A DNA stretch of 23,465 bases from JAPUDS01 sp964536265 (lineage in GTDB: Bacteria; Patescibacteriota; Saccharimonadia; Saccharimonadales; Saccharimonadaceae): NCBI GenBank assembly GCA_964536265.1, contig CAZHVV010000010.1, positions 1 to 23,465 of the forward strand, given 5' to 3'. The position numbers and the translations under genes are program-made. This document shows positions 1 through 6,689 of this stretch, in pieces (position 1 is the stretch's first letter; every line of letters begins with the position of its first letter). The notes under the pieces were generated by a model, which did no database searches, was not told where the DNA came from, and was given only the letters and a program-made list of their open reading frames with translations.

Positions 1-74
1 CTTGATAATTCCTCAAAAATGATTTTATCAGAACTGACAAAGATTTTAGCGGAGAGATTATATATAAGCCGGGT

Positions 75-1523
75 GTGGTAGTTGTTGCGACACAGCAGGA
101 ATATCATGACATTGGCGACAAAACAGTTCTTCAATACGTCCTTCAGGGTCTACCTGAATATTCTGAGTTAAGTCATATCATTGAAACATATCCTGAAACC
201 ATGGGTGAGAGTATTCGCAAAATCACCGAATACACCGAAGCCCTACAGCGGTTTGATGACAAAGGTTTTTACCAAATAGAAGAACAGATTGAGCGTGAGT
301 TTGATAATTTTCAGCTGAGTGGCATTGCACACCGTCAATTCTCTACCCTGTCTGGTGGACAGAAGCGTTTGGTTGATGTCGTGAAGATTATGCATTCTGA
401 CGCAAGTTTGGCGCTCATTGACGAACCAACGAACCACATGGACTATATTGCGAAGCAACAGTTCGTTGACTGGTTACGACAAGCACGCGAAGGTGTGTTG
501 GTTATCACCCACGACCGTGATGTACTGCGTGAAGTTGACAGGATAATCGAGTTGAAAGACGGCGGTTCAGCAAGCTACAAAGGTAACTATGATGCATATT
601 TGAAGCAGAATGCGACAAGTACCGGCAGTCAAATGAACGATTTCGAAATGATTGAACGGCGAATTGTGAACCTGAAAGAAAAAGTCATCAAGTATCAACG
701 ATTCAAGGAAAAATCACGCAACCCGAGTACGATTCAACGATTCAAACGGCTCGAGGAAGTGTCTCGCAAAGAACTTGCCGAACTGCAAACACGTGCGAAA
801 CCAACATTCTGGATTGACAAAGACTCTGTGTCAGACTTGAACTACAAAGCTGCTGCGCAGTACGAAAAGTTCAAGGCGAAGAATGTCCGAATCAACCTGA
901 AGAATGATGAGTCGCGTAGTAAACACGTGCTTGTGTCGGCTCGCGGTCTCAGTTTGGGGTATGAAGCTCCCCTATTTGAAGGAATCAATATTGACCTTCG
1001 CGAAGGTGAAGCTGTTGAGTTCCGTGGCCGTAACGGCGCGGGTAAAACGACGCTTATAAAAGCAATTCTTGGTACAACCGAAGCAACGCAGTATGCTGGT
1101 GAGCTCGTGCTCGACAAGCATGTTCGGTTCGGCGTGTATGAGCAGGAAGTATCACCGACGTATTTCGAACTGCAGCTTGAAGAAGCTATAGAGAAAATGT
1201 ATCTCGACCGTGACCTTTCTATCTCGACGACGAAGATTCGTAGTATCATGAACGACTATTTGTTTGATGAAGGCGACGGACGAATTCCTATCAAGCGGCT
1301 CAGTGGTGGGCAGAAAGCTCGTTTCCAACTCATCACGATGCTCGCGAATGACCCGCAACTGCTCATACTCGATGAACCGACAAATCACCTTGATTTGCCG
1401 AGTATTGAAGAGCTCGAGACTGCCCTCGGCAAATATTCCGGTGCAATCATCTATGTGAGCCACGATGGCTACTTCCGCGACAAAATGAGTGGCGAAGTCG
1501 TGCTTATTGGTACCAATAGCTAA
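75..1523 (+). CDS. ABC-F family ATPase, 5' end missing or frameshifted
   Basis: This is a soluble duplicated-ATPase protein of the ABC-F family, whose members act on the ribosome (translation factors or antibiotic protection). Visible in order: first-cassette signature LSGGQKR and Walker B LALIDEPTNHMD (residues about 93-125), a charged interdomain linker (about 190-290), the second Walker A GRNGAGKTTL (about 318-327), the second signature LSGGQKAR and Walker B LLILDEPTNHLD. The first Walker A is absent, so 482 residues is short for the family. The GTG at 75 is only the first available start: the same frame is open back to a TAA at 6-8 and codes DFSGEI plus YKPG, normal ABC-F sequence, while the frame open to the left edge codes SELTK. 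One missing A in the A-run at 39-41 would join them as SELTKDFSGEI. The ABC-F call is secure; whether the gene is intact is not. Confidence 0.9.
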   Translation: MVVVATQQEYHDIGDKTVLQYVLQGLPEYSELSHIIETYPETMGESIRKITEYTEALQRFDDKGFYQIEEQIEREFDNFQLSGIAHRQFSTLSGGQKRLVDVVKIMHSDASLALIDEPTNHMDYIAKQQFVDWLRQAREGVLVITHDRDVLREVDRIIELKDGGSASYKGNYDAYLKQNATSTGSQMNDFEMIERRIVNLKEKVIKYQRFKEKSRNPSTIQRFKRLEEVSRKELAELQTRAKPTFWIDKDSVSDLNYKAAAQYEKFKAKNVRINLKNDESRSKHVLVSARGLSLGYEAPLFEGINIDLREGEAVEFRGRNGAGKTTLIKAILGTTEATQYAGELVLDKHVRFGVYEQEVSPTYFELQLEEAIEKMYLDRDLSISTTKIRSIMNDYLFDEGDGRIPIKRLSGGQKARFQLITMLANDPQLLILDEPTNHLDLPSIEELETALGKYSGAIIYVSHDGYFRDKMSGEVVLIGTNS

Positions 1524-1540
1524 TAGTTTCTCGACTGCGC

Positions 1541-1553
1541 TATACTAAACAAT
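1541..1553 (+). promoter_or_regulatory. -10 box of leaderless promoter for the 1554 gene
   Basis: TATACT at 1541-1546 ends 7 bases before the ATG at 1554, so transcription would begin at or next to the A of the start codon. No Shine-Dalgarno site is present and no clear -35 box is seen. Confidence 0.6.
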
Positions 1554-1943
1554 ATGAAGCAGCTTGTGATACTTCTCGTATGTATTGTGCTGACAGTTCT
1601 TGTTTCAAGAGTCATTACGTTTGCGGTCTTGCAATGGAGGATATTACCCTTACGCAGCCTCTCGAATGGCAGACGTTTTCATCATTTTGTTTACGGCAAT
1701 TTCCTCATACTTCTGACCAGTTTTTTGGTCATTGCCATGGGGGTTGACGCATCAGTATGGTGGATAGTTATACCCTACGGGATTGGTCTTGGTTTGATAC
1801 TAGACGAATTCCCCCACTGGCTTGGGAACGTAAAAGAACTGACGCGCAATGTGCTGATTGTCCCAGGCGCACTTCCCGCAGTTGCAGTCGCGATTGCACT
1901 ACTAGTACTACTTATTATATGCAGAGGCTTCAACGTTCTTTAG
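1554..1943 (+). CDS. small four-helix membrane protein, unknown function
   Basis: A 129-residue integral membrane protein that I cannot assign. Four hydrophobic stretches lie at about residues 3-25, 47-65, 68-86 and 105-126. Polar features sit between them: a basic patch with a double histidine (RRFHHFVYG, about 40-48) and the motif GLGLILDEFPHWLG (about 78-91). The acidic and histidine residues at membrane boundaries could bind metal or a lipid headgroup, but that is inference. The gene begins 30 bases after the ABC-F stop and has its own TATACT box 7 bases before the ATG, so it is probably transcribed separately as a leaderless message. Confidence 0.75.
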   Translation: MKQLVILLVCIVLTVLVSRVITFAVLQWRILPLRSLSNGRRFHHFVYGNFLILLTSFLVIAMGVDASVWWIVIPYGIGLGLILDEFPHWLGNVKELTRNVLIVPGALPAVAVAIALLVLLIICRGFNVL

Positions 1944-1971
1944 TGGCGGGTATTCAATATATATCTCAATC

Positions 1972-1986
1972 TGATAGAATACGCAT
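1972..1986 (+). promoter_or_regulatory. extended -10 leaderless promoter for the 1987 gene
   Basis: The extended box TGA-TAGAAT (1972-1980) ends 6 bases before the ATG at 1987. No Shine-Dalgarno sequence precedes the start. Confidence 0.55.
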
Positions 1987-2412
1987 ATGCAAACTGAGCC
2001 AGAAGTACTATCAAAACAACGCGTCTATCGTGCAATTGTTGTTGGGACACTCATATACTCAGTAGTATTGGGCTTTTTCGCCGACTACACTAACGTGTTA
2101 TTTACGACCAGTTATTCAACGACATTTTCCATGGCACTCGTCATGCAGGTTATGGTGTTTCCAACGTTACTACTGAAGAAGAAAATCGCAAACTGGTTTA
2201 AGGGACGCAGTGGCAAATATACGAAATTTGCGATGGTTATGTCGTTATGGCTCGTCATGTTTCTTTCGAAATTCGTATTTCTTGCGGTACTCGACATAGT
2301 ATTTAGTGGTTCCGTTGAAATCCGTGGGTTCTTCGGCCTTGTGGCTATCATTCTCTGTGCAACTATTTTGCAACAAATTGCAGATTATTTCGACAAGCGC
2401 CTAGAGAAATAA
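1987..2412 (+). CDS. small four-helix membrane protein, unknown function
   Basis: A 141-residue protein with about four membrane segments (residues about 15-32, 43-62, 78-98 and 107-130) and a basic loop LLKKKIANWFKGRSGKYTK between the second and third. I recognise no family. The last helix ends in a charged amphipathic tail (DYFDKRLEK). It lies 43 bases after the 1554 gene in the same orientation and is followed directly by a bidirectional hairpin terminator, so the two genes may share some transcription, although an extended -10 box lies right before the ATG. TAA stop. Confidence 0.72.
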   Translation: MQTEPEVLSKQRVYRAIVVGTLIYSVVLGFFADYTNVLFTTSYSTTFSMALVMQVMVFPTLLLKKKIANWFKGRSGKYTKFAMVMSLWLVMFLSKFVFLAVLDIVFSGSVEIRGFFGLVAIILCATILQQIADYFDKRLEK

Positions 2413-2432
2413 ACCCTCTTTCGGGGGTTTAT
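2409..2432. terminator. bidirectional intrinsic terminator
   Basis: An 8-bp perfect stem, ATAAACCC (2409-2416) with GGGTTTAT (2425-2432), closes an 8-base loop. It sits between the 3' ends of the convergent genes 1987-2412 and 2468-2671, and its A-rich and T-rich arms allow termination both ways. Confidence 0.7.
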
Positions 2433-2467
2433 TGGTCTAACATACGTGGCAATGTATGAAGCAGTAC

Positions 2468-2671
2468 TTAGGCACCGAGTAGCAAGAGGACATGGTAGAT
2501 AACGTAGACCGGCCAGACGATAGCTTGTAGCAATCCTAGTATCACTTGCCAAAAGCCTCCACCCGACTGCTCAATAAAGTAAATTGCCGCGCCAATATAG
2601 GCAAGAAACAGCAAAAAACCTAGCTGACCGTTCTCGTTAACGACCTTTACTATATTCTTTTCGCTTTTCAT
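2468..2671 (-). CDS. 67-residue membrane protein, unknown function
   Basis: A small protein with a polar N-terminus (MKSEKNIVKVVNENG) and two hydrophobic helices at about residues 17-34 and 41-65; the second contains AIVWPVYVIYHVLLLLG. I chose the ATG at 2671 because an AGGAG sits four bases upstream of it, whereas the longer frame (back to 2857) crosses the upstream promoter region and its extra residues resemble nothing. Short membrane proteins with a W-P-x-Y helix recur in Saccharibacteria, but I know no function for them. It is convergent with 1987-2412 across the hairpin at 2409-2432. Confidence 0.75.
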   Translation of the reverse strand: MKSEKNIVKVVNENGQLGFLLFLAYIGAAIYFIEQSGGGFWQVILGLLQAIVWPVYVIYHVLLLLGA

Positions 2672-2768
2672 ACGACTCCTCATGTTAAATATACATGTAT
2701 AGTATGCTCCTGGTGAGGGTAAAAGTGAATCCTTGGTTTGGATTTCCTCTTTGGTCACAGAGCGAATG

Positions 2769-2800
2769 TTGAAAAATAATGAAAATAATGTTATTATAAT
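2769..2800 (+). promoter_or_regulatory. probable promoter of the ATP-grasp gene
   Basis: A perfect TATAAT (2795-2800) lies in a very AT-rich stretch. The best -35 candidate, TTGAAA (2769-2774), is 20 bases upstream, longer than ideal. The transcript would have a leader of about 35 bases reaching the purine-rich site at 2822-2830. Confidence 0.6.
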
Positions 2801-2841
2801 ACTAATGAAAACAAGTGAAGTGAGAGAGGGTGCGATTGAAC

Positions 2842-3909
2842 ATGCAAAAATTGACAATAAAAGACAAGTATACCTATGTAACGCGTAGAACCATGCGTTT
2901 ATTCAACGAAGGTCGGCTGACAAATGTTGCGAATGTGTTGGTTGAACCAGTGGACGGACGTGTTACTCGTATAGAATACAGTGATGGGTCGTTTAGAATA
3001 ACCTATGGAAATGATCTCGGCCTTAATCCTGGTGCTGCTGAAGACCTCGCGAAGGATAAAGGACACACGAAGTTTATGCTTAGAAGTATTGGGGTTGTAT
3101 GCCCAAGAGGTGAAGAATTTCTCTTACCGTGGTGGTCGGAAAGTATCAAGGCCCTGCAAGAGCAACCAGGTGAACTAGCCAGCAAAACTACTGACCAGGC
3201 TGATGAATATGTTCAGAAAAGCATTGGGTACCCAGTGTATGTTAAGCCTGTAAGTGGTTCTAAAGGTGACGATGTGTATCGAGTTGATACTGCTGAAGAA
3301 ATGGCAAACATATTTCGACTTTACGAGGAAAAAGGCGTTAAGGTAGCTGTTGTTGAGGAGGCTGTTTTCATGCCTGACTACAGGGTGGTAATCCTTGACG
3401 GCAAGCTTATCAGTGCGTACAAACGAATTCCTTTGGCGGTGATTGGTAATGGAATAGATACTACTAAAACTTTGATACATAAATTACAGACACATTACCT
3501 CTCTGAAGGTAGAAAAACTCAACTCAATAACCAAAATCAAAGAATCATACAGCATCTTGGGAAGGCTGACCTCGATGTTGATTACATTCCTAGCGACGGC
3601 GAAGAATTGTTGCTTTCGTCTATTTCCAATCTTTCCGCTGGTGGTACATCGCTTGATGTTACGAAGACTATTTCGCCACGTTGGGTAGAACTTGCCGCTA
3701 AAATTACGAAGAGTTTCAACTTGCGATTGTGTGGTGTAGATATGGCATGTACGGATATTGAATCGCAACACTCAGAGTATAGCGTCCTTGAAATCAATGC
3801 TGAACCAGGACTAGATCACTATGCTTCATCTGGCGAGGCACAAAAGAGAATTGTGGATGATTTATATACTGCAGTATTGAATGCCCCTCTTGCCCTATCT
3901 CGCATGTAA
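2842..3909 (+). CDS. ATP-grasp ligase, cyanophycin synthetase/glutathione synthetase-like
   Basis: A cytosolic ATP-grasp enzyme of about 355 residues, expected to couple ATP to an acyl phosphate and form an amide or peptide bond. Visible are the ATP-binding strand YPVYVKPVSGSKGDDVY (about 129-145), the linker VVEEAVFMPDYRVVILDGK (about 171-189), the segment IPLAVIGNGIDTTKTLIHKL that matches the ATP-grasp half of cyanophycin synthetases, and the metal-binding end GVDMACTD...VLEINAEPGLDHY (about 298-327). No Mur-ligase domain follows, so it is not a complete CphA, and the substrate is unknown. Start choice: ATG 2842 follows a GAGAGAGGG at 2822-2830; TTG 2836 and GTG 2830 are in-frame alternatives. 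It is followed by a hairpin terminator and stands alone. Confidence 0.85.
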   Translation: MQKLTIKDKYTYVTRRTMRLFNEGRLTNVANVLVEPVDGRVTRIEYSDGSFRITYGNDLGLNPGAAEDLAKDKGHTKFMLRSIGVVCPRGEEFLLPWWSESIKALQEQPGELASKTTDQADEYVQKSIGYPVYVKPVSGSKGDDVYRVDTAEEMANIFRLYEEKGVKVAVVEEAVFMPDYRVVILDGKLISAYKRIPLAVIGNGIDTTKTLIHKLQTHYLSEGRKTQLNNQNQRIIQHLGKADLDVDYIPSDGEELLLSSISNLSAGGTSLDVTKTISPRWVELAAKITKSFNLRLCGVDMACTDIESQHSEYSVLEINAEPGLDHYASSGEAQKRIVDDLYTAVLNAPLALSRM

Positions 3910-3940
3910 CAAGTTGATACTATCTGCAGGCGCAAATTTA

Positions 3941-3966
3941 TGTGAGCTCCCTCACATTTTATTTGT
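3941..3966 (+). terminator. intrinsic terminator after the ATP-grasp gene
   Basis: TGTGAG (3941-3946) pairs with CTCACA (3951-3956) around a CTCC loop, followed by the T-rich run TTTTATTTG. It lies 31 bases after the stop codon at 3909. Confidence 0.7.
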
Positions 3967-3977
3967 TTTGAGATGGG

Positions 3978-4005
3978 TATACTGAAAAACAACTAGGAGG
4001 TAAAT
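3978..4005 (+). promoter_or_regulatory. -10 box and Shine-Dalgarno of the PhnB/VOC gene
   Basis: TATACT at 3978-3983 is followed by a short leader and a near-perfect AGGAGGT at 3995-4001, five bases before the ATG at 4006. This is a leadered arrangement with SD, unlike many neighbouring genes. No good -35 is seen. Confidence 0.6.
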
Positions 4006-4908
4006 ATGCAACGAATCGTACCAAACATATGGTTGAATGATACGGCAGACGAGCTCATACAGTTCTATCAAGCGACATTTCCGAACTTCGAAGTTCTGCG
4101 TACAGACTATTATAGTGACGCAGGAAAAGAAATTCACGGTCATAACGCAGGTGATGTTCTGACTGTCTCGTTTGCGATTGGTGGATATGAATTTATGGCT
4201 CTCAACGGAGGCCAAGCATTTACACCGAATCCATCGATTTCCTTCTTTTACTATGCAGAAACGACAGACGAACTCGATGCTGTCGCGAGACAGCTCATGG
4301 ATGGTGGCAATATTCTAATGGAGTTAGGTGTGTATCCATTCAGCGAATACTATGGCTGGGTTTCTGACCGTTTTGGTGTGAGCTGGCAACTCACGCTTGC
4401 AACATCGCCAATCACCCAACGCGTTATGCCCTCTCTGCTCTTCCATGGTGCCAACACTGGCAAAGCGCAAGAAGCCATTGACTTCTACGTCTCCGTGTTT
4501 GATAACGCGAGCAAGGGTACTGTGAGTCCTTATCCTGAAGGCATGGAGCCAGACGTACCTGGCACGTTGGCGTATGGTGACTTTACCCTATATGGTGAGA
4601 TGTTGGCTGCAATGGACAGCGCTCGAGAGCATAACTTTGAGTTCAGCGAAGGTATTTCGCTAGTAGTCACTGTTGACGATCAAGCAGCTGTTGATAGGTA
4701 CTGGAGTGCCCTTTCTGCAGTTCCAGAAGCTGAAGCGTGCGGATGGTTAAAGGATAAATACGGCGTGAGTTGGCAGATTGTACCAGTTGCTATGGAAGAG
4801 ATGATGGCCAACGGCACCCCCGAACAACTTGAGCGTGTCATGGCAGCGTACATGCCTATGAAGAAGTTCGACATCGCAGCTCTGCAAGCTGCGTATGACG
4901 GTCAATAA
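4006..4908 (+). CDS. two-domain PhnB-like VOC (glyoxalase-fold) protein
   Basis: A 300-residue cytosolic protein made of two VOC modules in tandem. Module 1 (about 1-131) opens with IVPNIWLNDTADELIQFYQ and ends with YGWVSDRFGVSWQLTL; module 2 (about 141-265) opens with PSLLFHGANTGKAQEAIDFY and ends with CGWLKDKYGVSWQIVP. The closing G-W-x-x-D-x-(F/Y)-G-V-S-W-Q motif is the hallmark of the PhnB/'3-demethylubiquinone methyltransferase-like' group, usually annotated as a methyltransferase although it has a VOC fold and no known activity. A C-terminal helix follows (residues about 270-300). It is monocistronic between a terminator and the GC-rich cassette. The fold is clear, the substrate is not. 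Confidence 0.88.
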   Translation: MQRIVPNIWLNDTADELIQFYQATFPNFEVLRTDYYSDAGKEIHGHNAGDVLTVSFAIGGYEFMALNGGQAFTPNPSISFFYYAETTDELDAVARQLMDGGNILMELGVYPFSEYYGWVSDRFGVSWQLTLATSPITQRVMPSLLFHGANTGKAQEAIDFYVSVFDNASKGTVSPYPEGMEPDVPGTLAYGDFTLYGEMLAAMDSAREHNFEFSEGISLVVTVDDQAAVDRYWSALSAVPEAEACGWLKDKYGVSWQIVPVAMEEMMANGTPEQLERVMAAYMPMKKFDIAALQAAYDGQ

Positions 4909-4941
4909 CCTTCAATTCACCATAGATATGCACGAGCTTCA

Positions 4942-4970
4942 TTGTATTTATGTATATTATGTGCTATAAT
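4942..4970 (+). promoter_or_regulatory. strong sigma-70-type promoter of the GC-rich cassette
   Basis: TTGTAT (4942-4947), a 17-base spacer and TATAAT (4965-4970), with TGC directly before the -10 box making it also an extended -10. It predicts a leader of about 40 bases. Confidence 0.8.
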
Positions 4971-4979
4971 AACAGTATA

Positions 4980-4999
4980 GGATTGCGAGAGTGCAATCC
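4980..4999 (+). promoter_or_regulatory. 5'-leader stem-loop
   Basis: GGATTGC (4980-4986) pairs perfectly with GCAATCC (4993-4999) around a GAGAGT loop. It would form within a few bases of the predicted transcription start and ends before the AGAGG site (5006-5010) of the next gene, so it may stabilise the mRNA 5' end or bind a protein. It is too small to be a known riboswitch. Confidence 0.65.
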
Positions 5000-5017
5000 C
5001 CGAACAGAGGAAATAAC

Positions 5018-5269
5018 ATGTCTGACCCTGAAGATCTTTGCACTGGAAATGTTGTCCGGTGGTTTACTCTCCGTGTGGGCATGACGGTCGATGTGGATTG
5101 GCCCCTGGGCCCATTCCGCGGAAAGATTGTCGAGAGAACCAATTCGGGCGGAATCATGCCGGTGTTCGTTCTCCAGCCTGAGTCCGAGGAAGATGTGCCG
5201 ACGGTCACGGTTGAGACTGGCAAGCATGTCACCTTCCATGAACTCCCGGTTGTCCTCGACGCCGCCTGA
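5018..5269 (+). CDS. 83-residue GC-rich orphan protein, possible SH3-like barrel
   Basis: A small soluble acidic protein I cannot assign. The central segment, VGMTVDVDWPLGPFRGKIVE (about 20-39), alternates hydrophobic and polar residues around glycines, as in small KOW/SH3-like beta barrels; this is a weak inference. The ATG at 5018 is chosen because AGAGG lies seven bases upstream; the longer frame from GTG 4991 would start inside the leader stem-loop. Base composition is clearly richer in GC than in the flanking genes, with many GTC, CTC, GCC and CGG-type codons. With its own promoter, leader hairpin and GC-rich terminator it is an independent unit, which suggests horizontal acquisition or a distinct gene family. 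TGA stop. Confidence 0.75.
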   Translation: MSDPEDLCTGNVVRWFTLRVGMTVDVDWPLGPFRGKIVERTNSGGIMPVFVLQPESEEDVPTVTVETGKHVTFHELPVVLDAA

Positions 5270-5310
5270 CCGCACTCTCCCACAACCCTTCGCGCCCAGC
5301 ATGCGACAGC

Positions 5311-5343
5311 CCCGGCTTCCATGCCGGGCGCTTTCGCTTTTTA
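5311..5343 (+). terminator. GC-rich intrinsic terminator of the cassette
   Basis: CCCGGC (5311-5316) pairs with GCCGGG (5323-5328) around TTCCAT, followed by a T-rich tail ending in TTTTT (5338-5342). It is the strongest-looking terminator in the window and closes the 5018-5269 unit. Confidence 0.85.
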
Positions 5344-5387
5344 GACAGTGTTTGGTAGTTTGGGTCTCATTTTTAAAGCACATGCGG

Positions 5388-5400
5388 TATACTAAAGAAA
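5388..5400 (+). promoter_or_regulatory. -10 box of leaderless promoter for the 5401 gene
   Basis: TATACT (5388-5393) ends 7 bases before the ATG at 5401, with no Shine-Dalgarno site between them. Confidence 0.6.
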
Positions 5401-5649
5401 ATGGATGAGCTTAATCAATATGTACAAACAACTGTCGGTGATGCAACGACCGATATAGTCAATATGCTGGTGCAATATCTTGTCGTGCCGACTATCATTT
5501 TCATGGTACTTTTCTTGGTGGTGTATATCATCAAATCAGTTCATCGCCACCGTGTCGACAGTGCAATACTAGAAATCCGAGATATACTTCGTGATTCGAA
5601 AACTACGAAGTTACCTGAAGACACGAAACCAAACTCCATTCAGGAATAG
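5401..5649 (+). CDS. 82-residue single-pass membrane protein, unknown function
   Basis: The protein has a short polar N-terminus, one long hydrophobic helix (about residues 22-46, with VVPTIIFMVLFLVVYII) and a charged cytoplasmic tail with a likely helix (HRHRVDSAILEIRDILRDS) and a disordered end. I recognise no family. The -10 box directly before the ATG suggests a leaderless transcript. Its TAG stop (5647-5649) abuts the stop of the convergent YitT-family gene at 5650 with no intervening bases and no terminator, so the transcripts must run into each other. Confidence 0.7.
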   Translation: MDELNQYVQTTVGDATTDIVNMLVQYLVVPTIIFMVLFLVVYIIKSVHRHRVDSAILEIRDILRDSKTTKLPEDTKPNSIQE

Positions 5650-6504
5650 TTAAACTTTTTGCGTGCCGCGGTAGTGTGAGCGTTCAGAGACCTTGCCGAT
5701 AACTTCTTGGGCATCGGTGATAGCTATGAAGGCACGAGGATCGACAGCTCGTATAGCAGCTTGAACTTGATGTTCTTCCATCCGCGTGATGACGGCGAGC
5801 ATGACGCCATGCGGTTCCCTGTCTTTAGGGTCACTTTCTTTTATATAGGTCACGGGTTCTGCTATGAGTTCGTTGATGACCTTACCTATGTCGCGCACGT
5901 GCATACTGACTATCCAGACGCAGCGTGACTCGTCCAAGCCCTTCACGGTAACGTCGATGGCCTTGTGGGCTATGAAGTAGGCTATGAGCGAGTAGAGGGC
6001 TTGTTCCCAGCCGAATATGAAACCTGCGACAGATATGATGACCGCGTTAATTGCCATGATTGCTTCGCCGACTGAAAATACTGTCACTCGGTCTATGAGT
6101 ACTGCTACAGTGTCTGACCCGTCGATGATGCCACCGTAGCGTATAACTATGCCGACACCGATTCCAACAAACATGCCGCCGAATACGGCCGCAAGTATGG
6201 GTATGTCTGTGAAACCTTGCGGGACGTGTGTGAATGTGAGCGCTGCGAGCGCGATGATTCCTATGGTTGAAAGTATGGCGAATTCTTTGCCAAATTTTTT
6301 ATAGCCTAGAACTATAAATGGGGCATTAAAAAGTGCCAGGAATAGACCAAGCGGCCAGCCTGACAAATTTGCTGCGATGATAGAAATACCCGTTACTCCC
6401 CCGTCGACTAAATGATTTGGAAGTAAGAAAAACTGCAGCCCAACTGCAGCGACACTACTTCCGAGAAGTACCAATATGATTCGTTTTATGCGTTTTAACC
6501 GGAT
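5650..6504 (-). CDS. YitT-family membrane protein (DUF161 + DUF2179) with probable ATC start
   Basis: An integral membrane protein of about 284 residues with five or six helices, then a soluble C-terminal DUF2179 domain (HGVMLAVITRMEE... IAITDAQEVIG). The family start is visible as ILVLLGSSVAAVGLQFFLLP followed by DGGVTGISI. Its function is uncertain; some homologues are annotated as permeases. The first conventional start is TTG 6474, which has no Shine-Dalgarno and cuts off the basic lead-in LKRIKRII. Ten codons further up, an AAGGAGG (6516-6510) stands five bases before an in-frame ATC at 6504, and no ATG, GTG or TTG exists between the upstream stop and 6474. I therefore favour initiation at ATC. 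A 35-codon upstream frame overlaps this site. Confidence 0.85.
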   Translation of the reverse strand: MRLKRIKRIILVLLGSSVAAVGLQFFLLPNHLVDGGVTGISIIAANLSGWPLGLFLALFNAPFIVLGYKKFGKEFAILSTIGIIALAALTFTHVPQGFTDIPILAAVFGGMFVGIGVGIVIRYGGIIDGSDTVAVLIDRVTVFSVGEAIMAINAVIISVAGFIFGWEQALYSLIAYFIAHKAIDVTVKGLDESRCVWIVSMHVRDIGKVINELIAEPVTYIKESDPKDREPHGVMLAVITRMEEHQVQAAIRAVDPRAFIAITDAQEVIGKVSERSHYRGTQKV

Positions 6505-6602
6505 AGGCCCCTCCTTTTGCTTATGTTTCTATTGTAAACCAGTTCTGGTGCATGGGCTAATCGTGATGGAGGTCTGCCTTGTAGAATCGTACCCTCAGCC
6601 AT
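6495..6602 (-). CDS. possible 35-residue leader peptide upstream of the YitT-family gene
   Basis: A short frame from ATG 6602 to TAA 6497-6495. TATACA (6615-6610) ends 7 bases before the ATG, the leaderless spacing seen elsewhere in this window. Its reading frame passes through the Shine-Dalgarno site of the YitT-family gene and stops seven bases beyond the putative ATC start, an arrangement typical of translational coupling. The peptide (MAEGTILQGRPPSRLAHAP...) resembles nothing known to me. It may be a chance frame. Confidence 0.3.
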   Translation of the reverse strand: MAEGTILQGRPPSRLAHAPELVYNRNISKRRGLSG

Positions 6603-6689
6603 ATACTTATGTATAGATAGTTCGCGACTCTGCAGTCCGTATGGCTTACGTCTCTTGGCGCGGACAAATAAATAAAGATAGGATGACTG

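Noticed and set aside
2672..2857. N-terminal extension of the minus-strand frame ending at 2468
   Set aside because: The extension crosses the promoter of the ATP-grasp gene and resembles no protein, while ATG 2671 has an AGGAG four bases upstream.
4957..5408. Overlapping frames on both strands across the GC-rich cassette
   Set aside because: They are Arg/Ser-rich or low-complexity shadows of a GC-rich stretch; only the plus-strand frame 5018-5269 has promoter, leader, Shine-Dalgarno and terminator in the right order.
6505..6689. Riboswitch upstream of the YitT-family gene
   Set aside because: I could not build a convincing conserved fold; the short upstream frame and promoter-like sequences are the only supported content.
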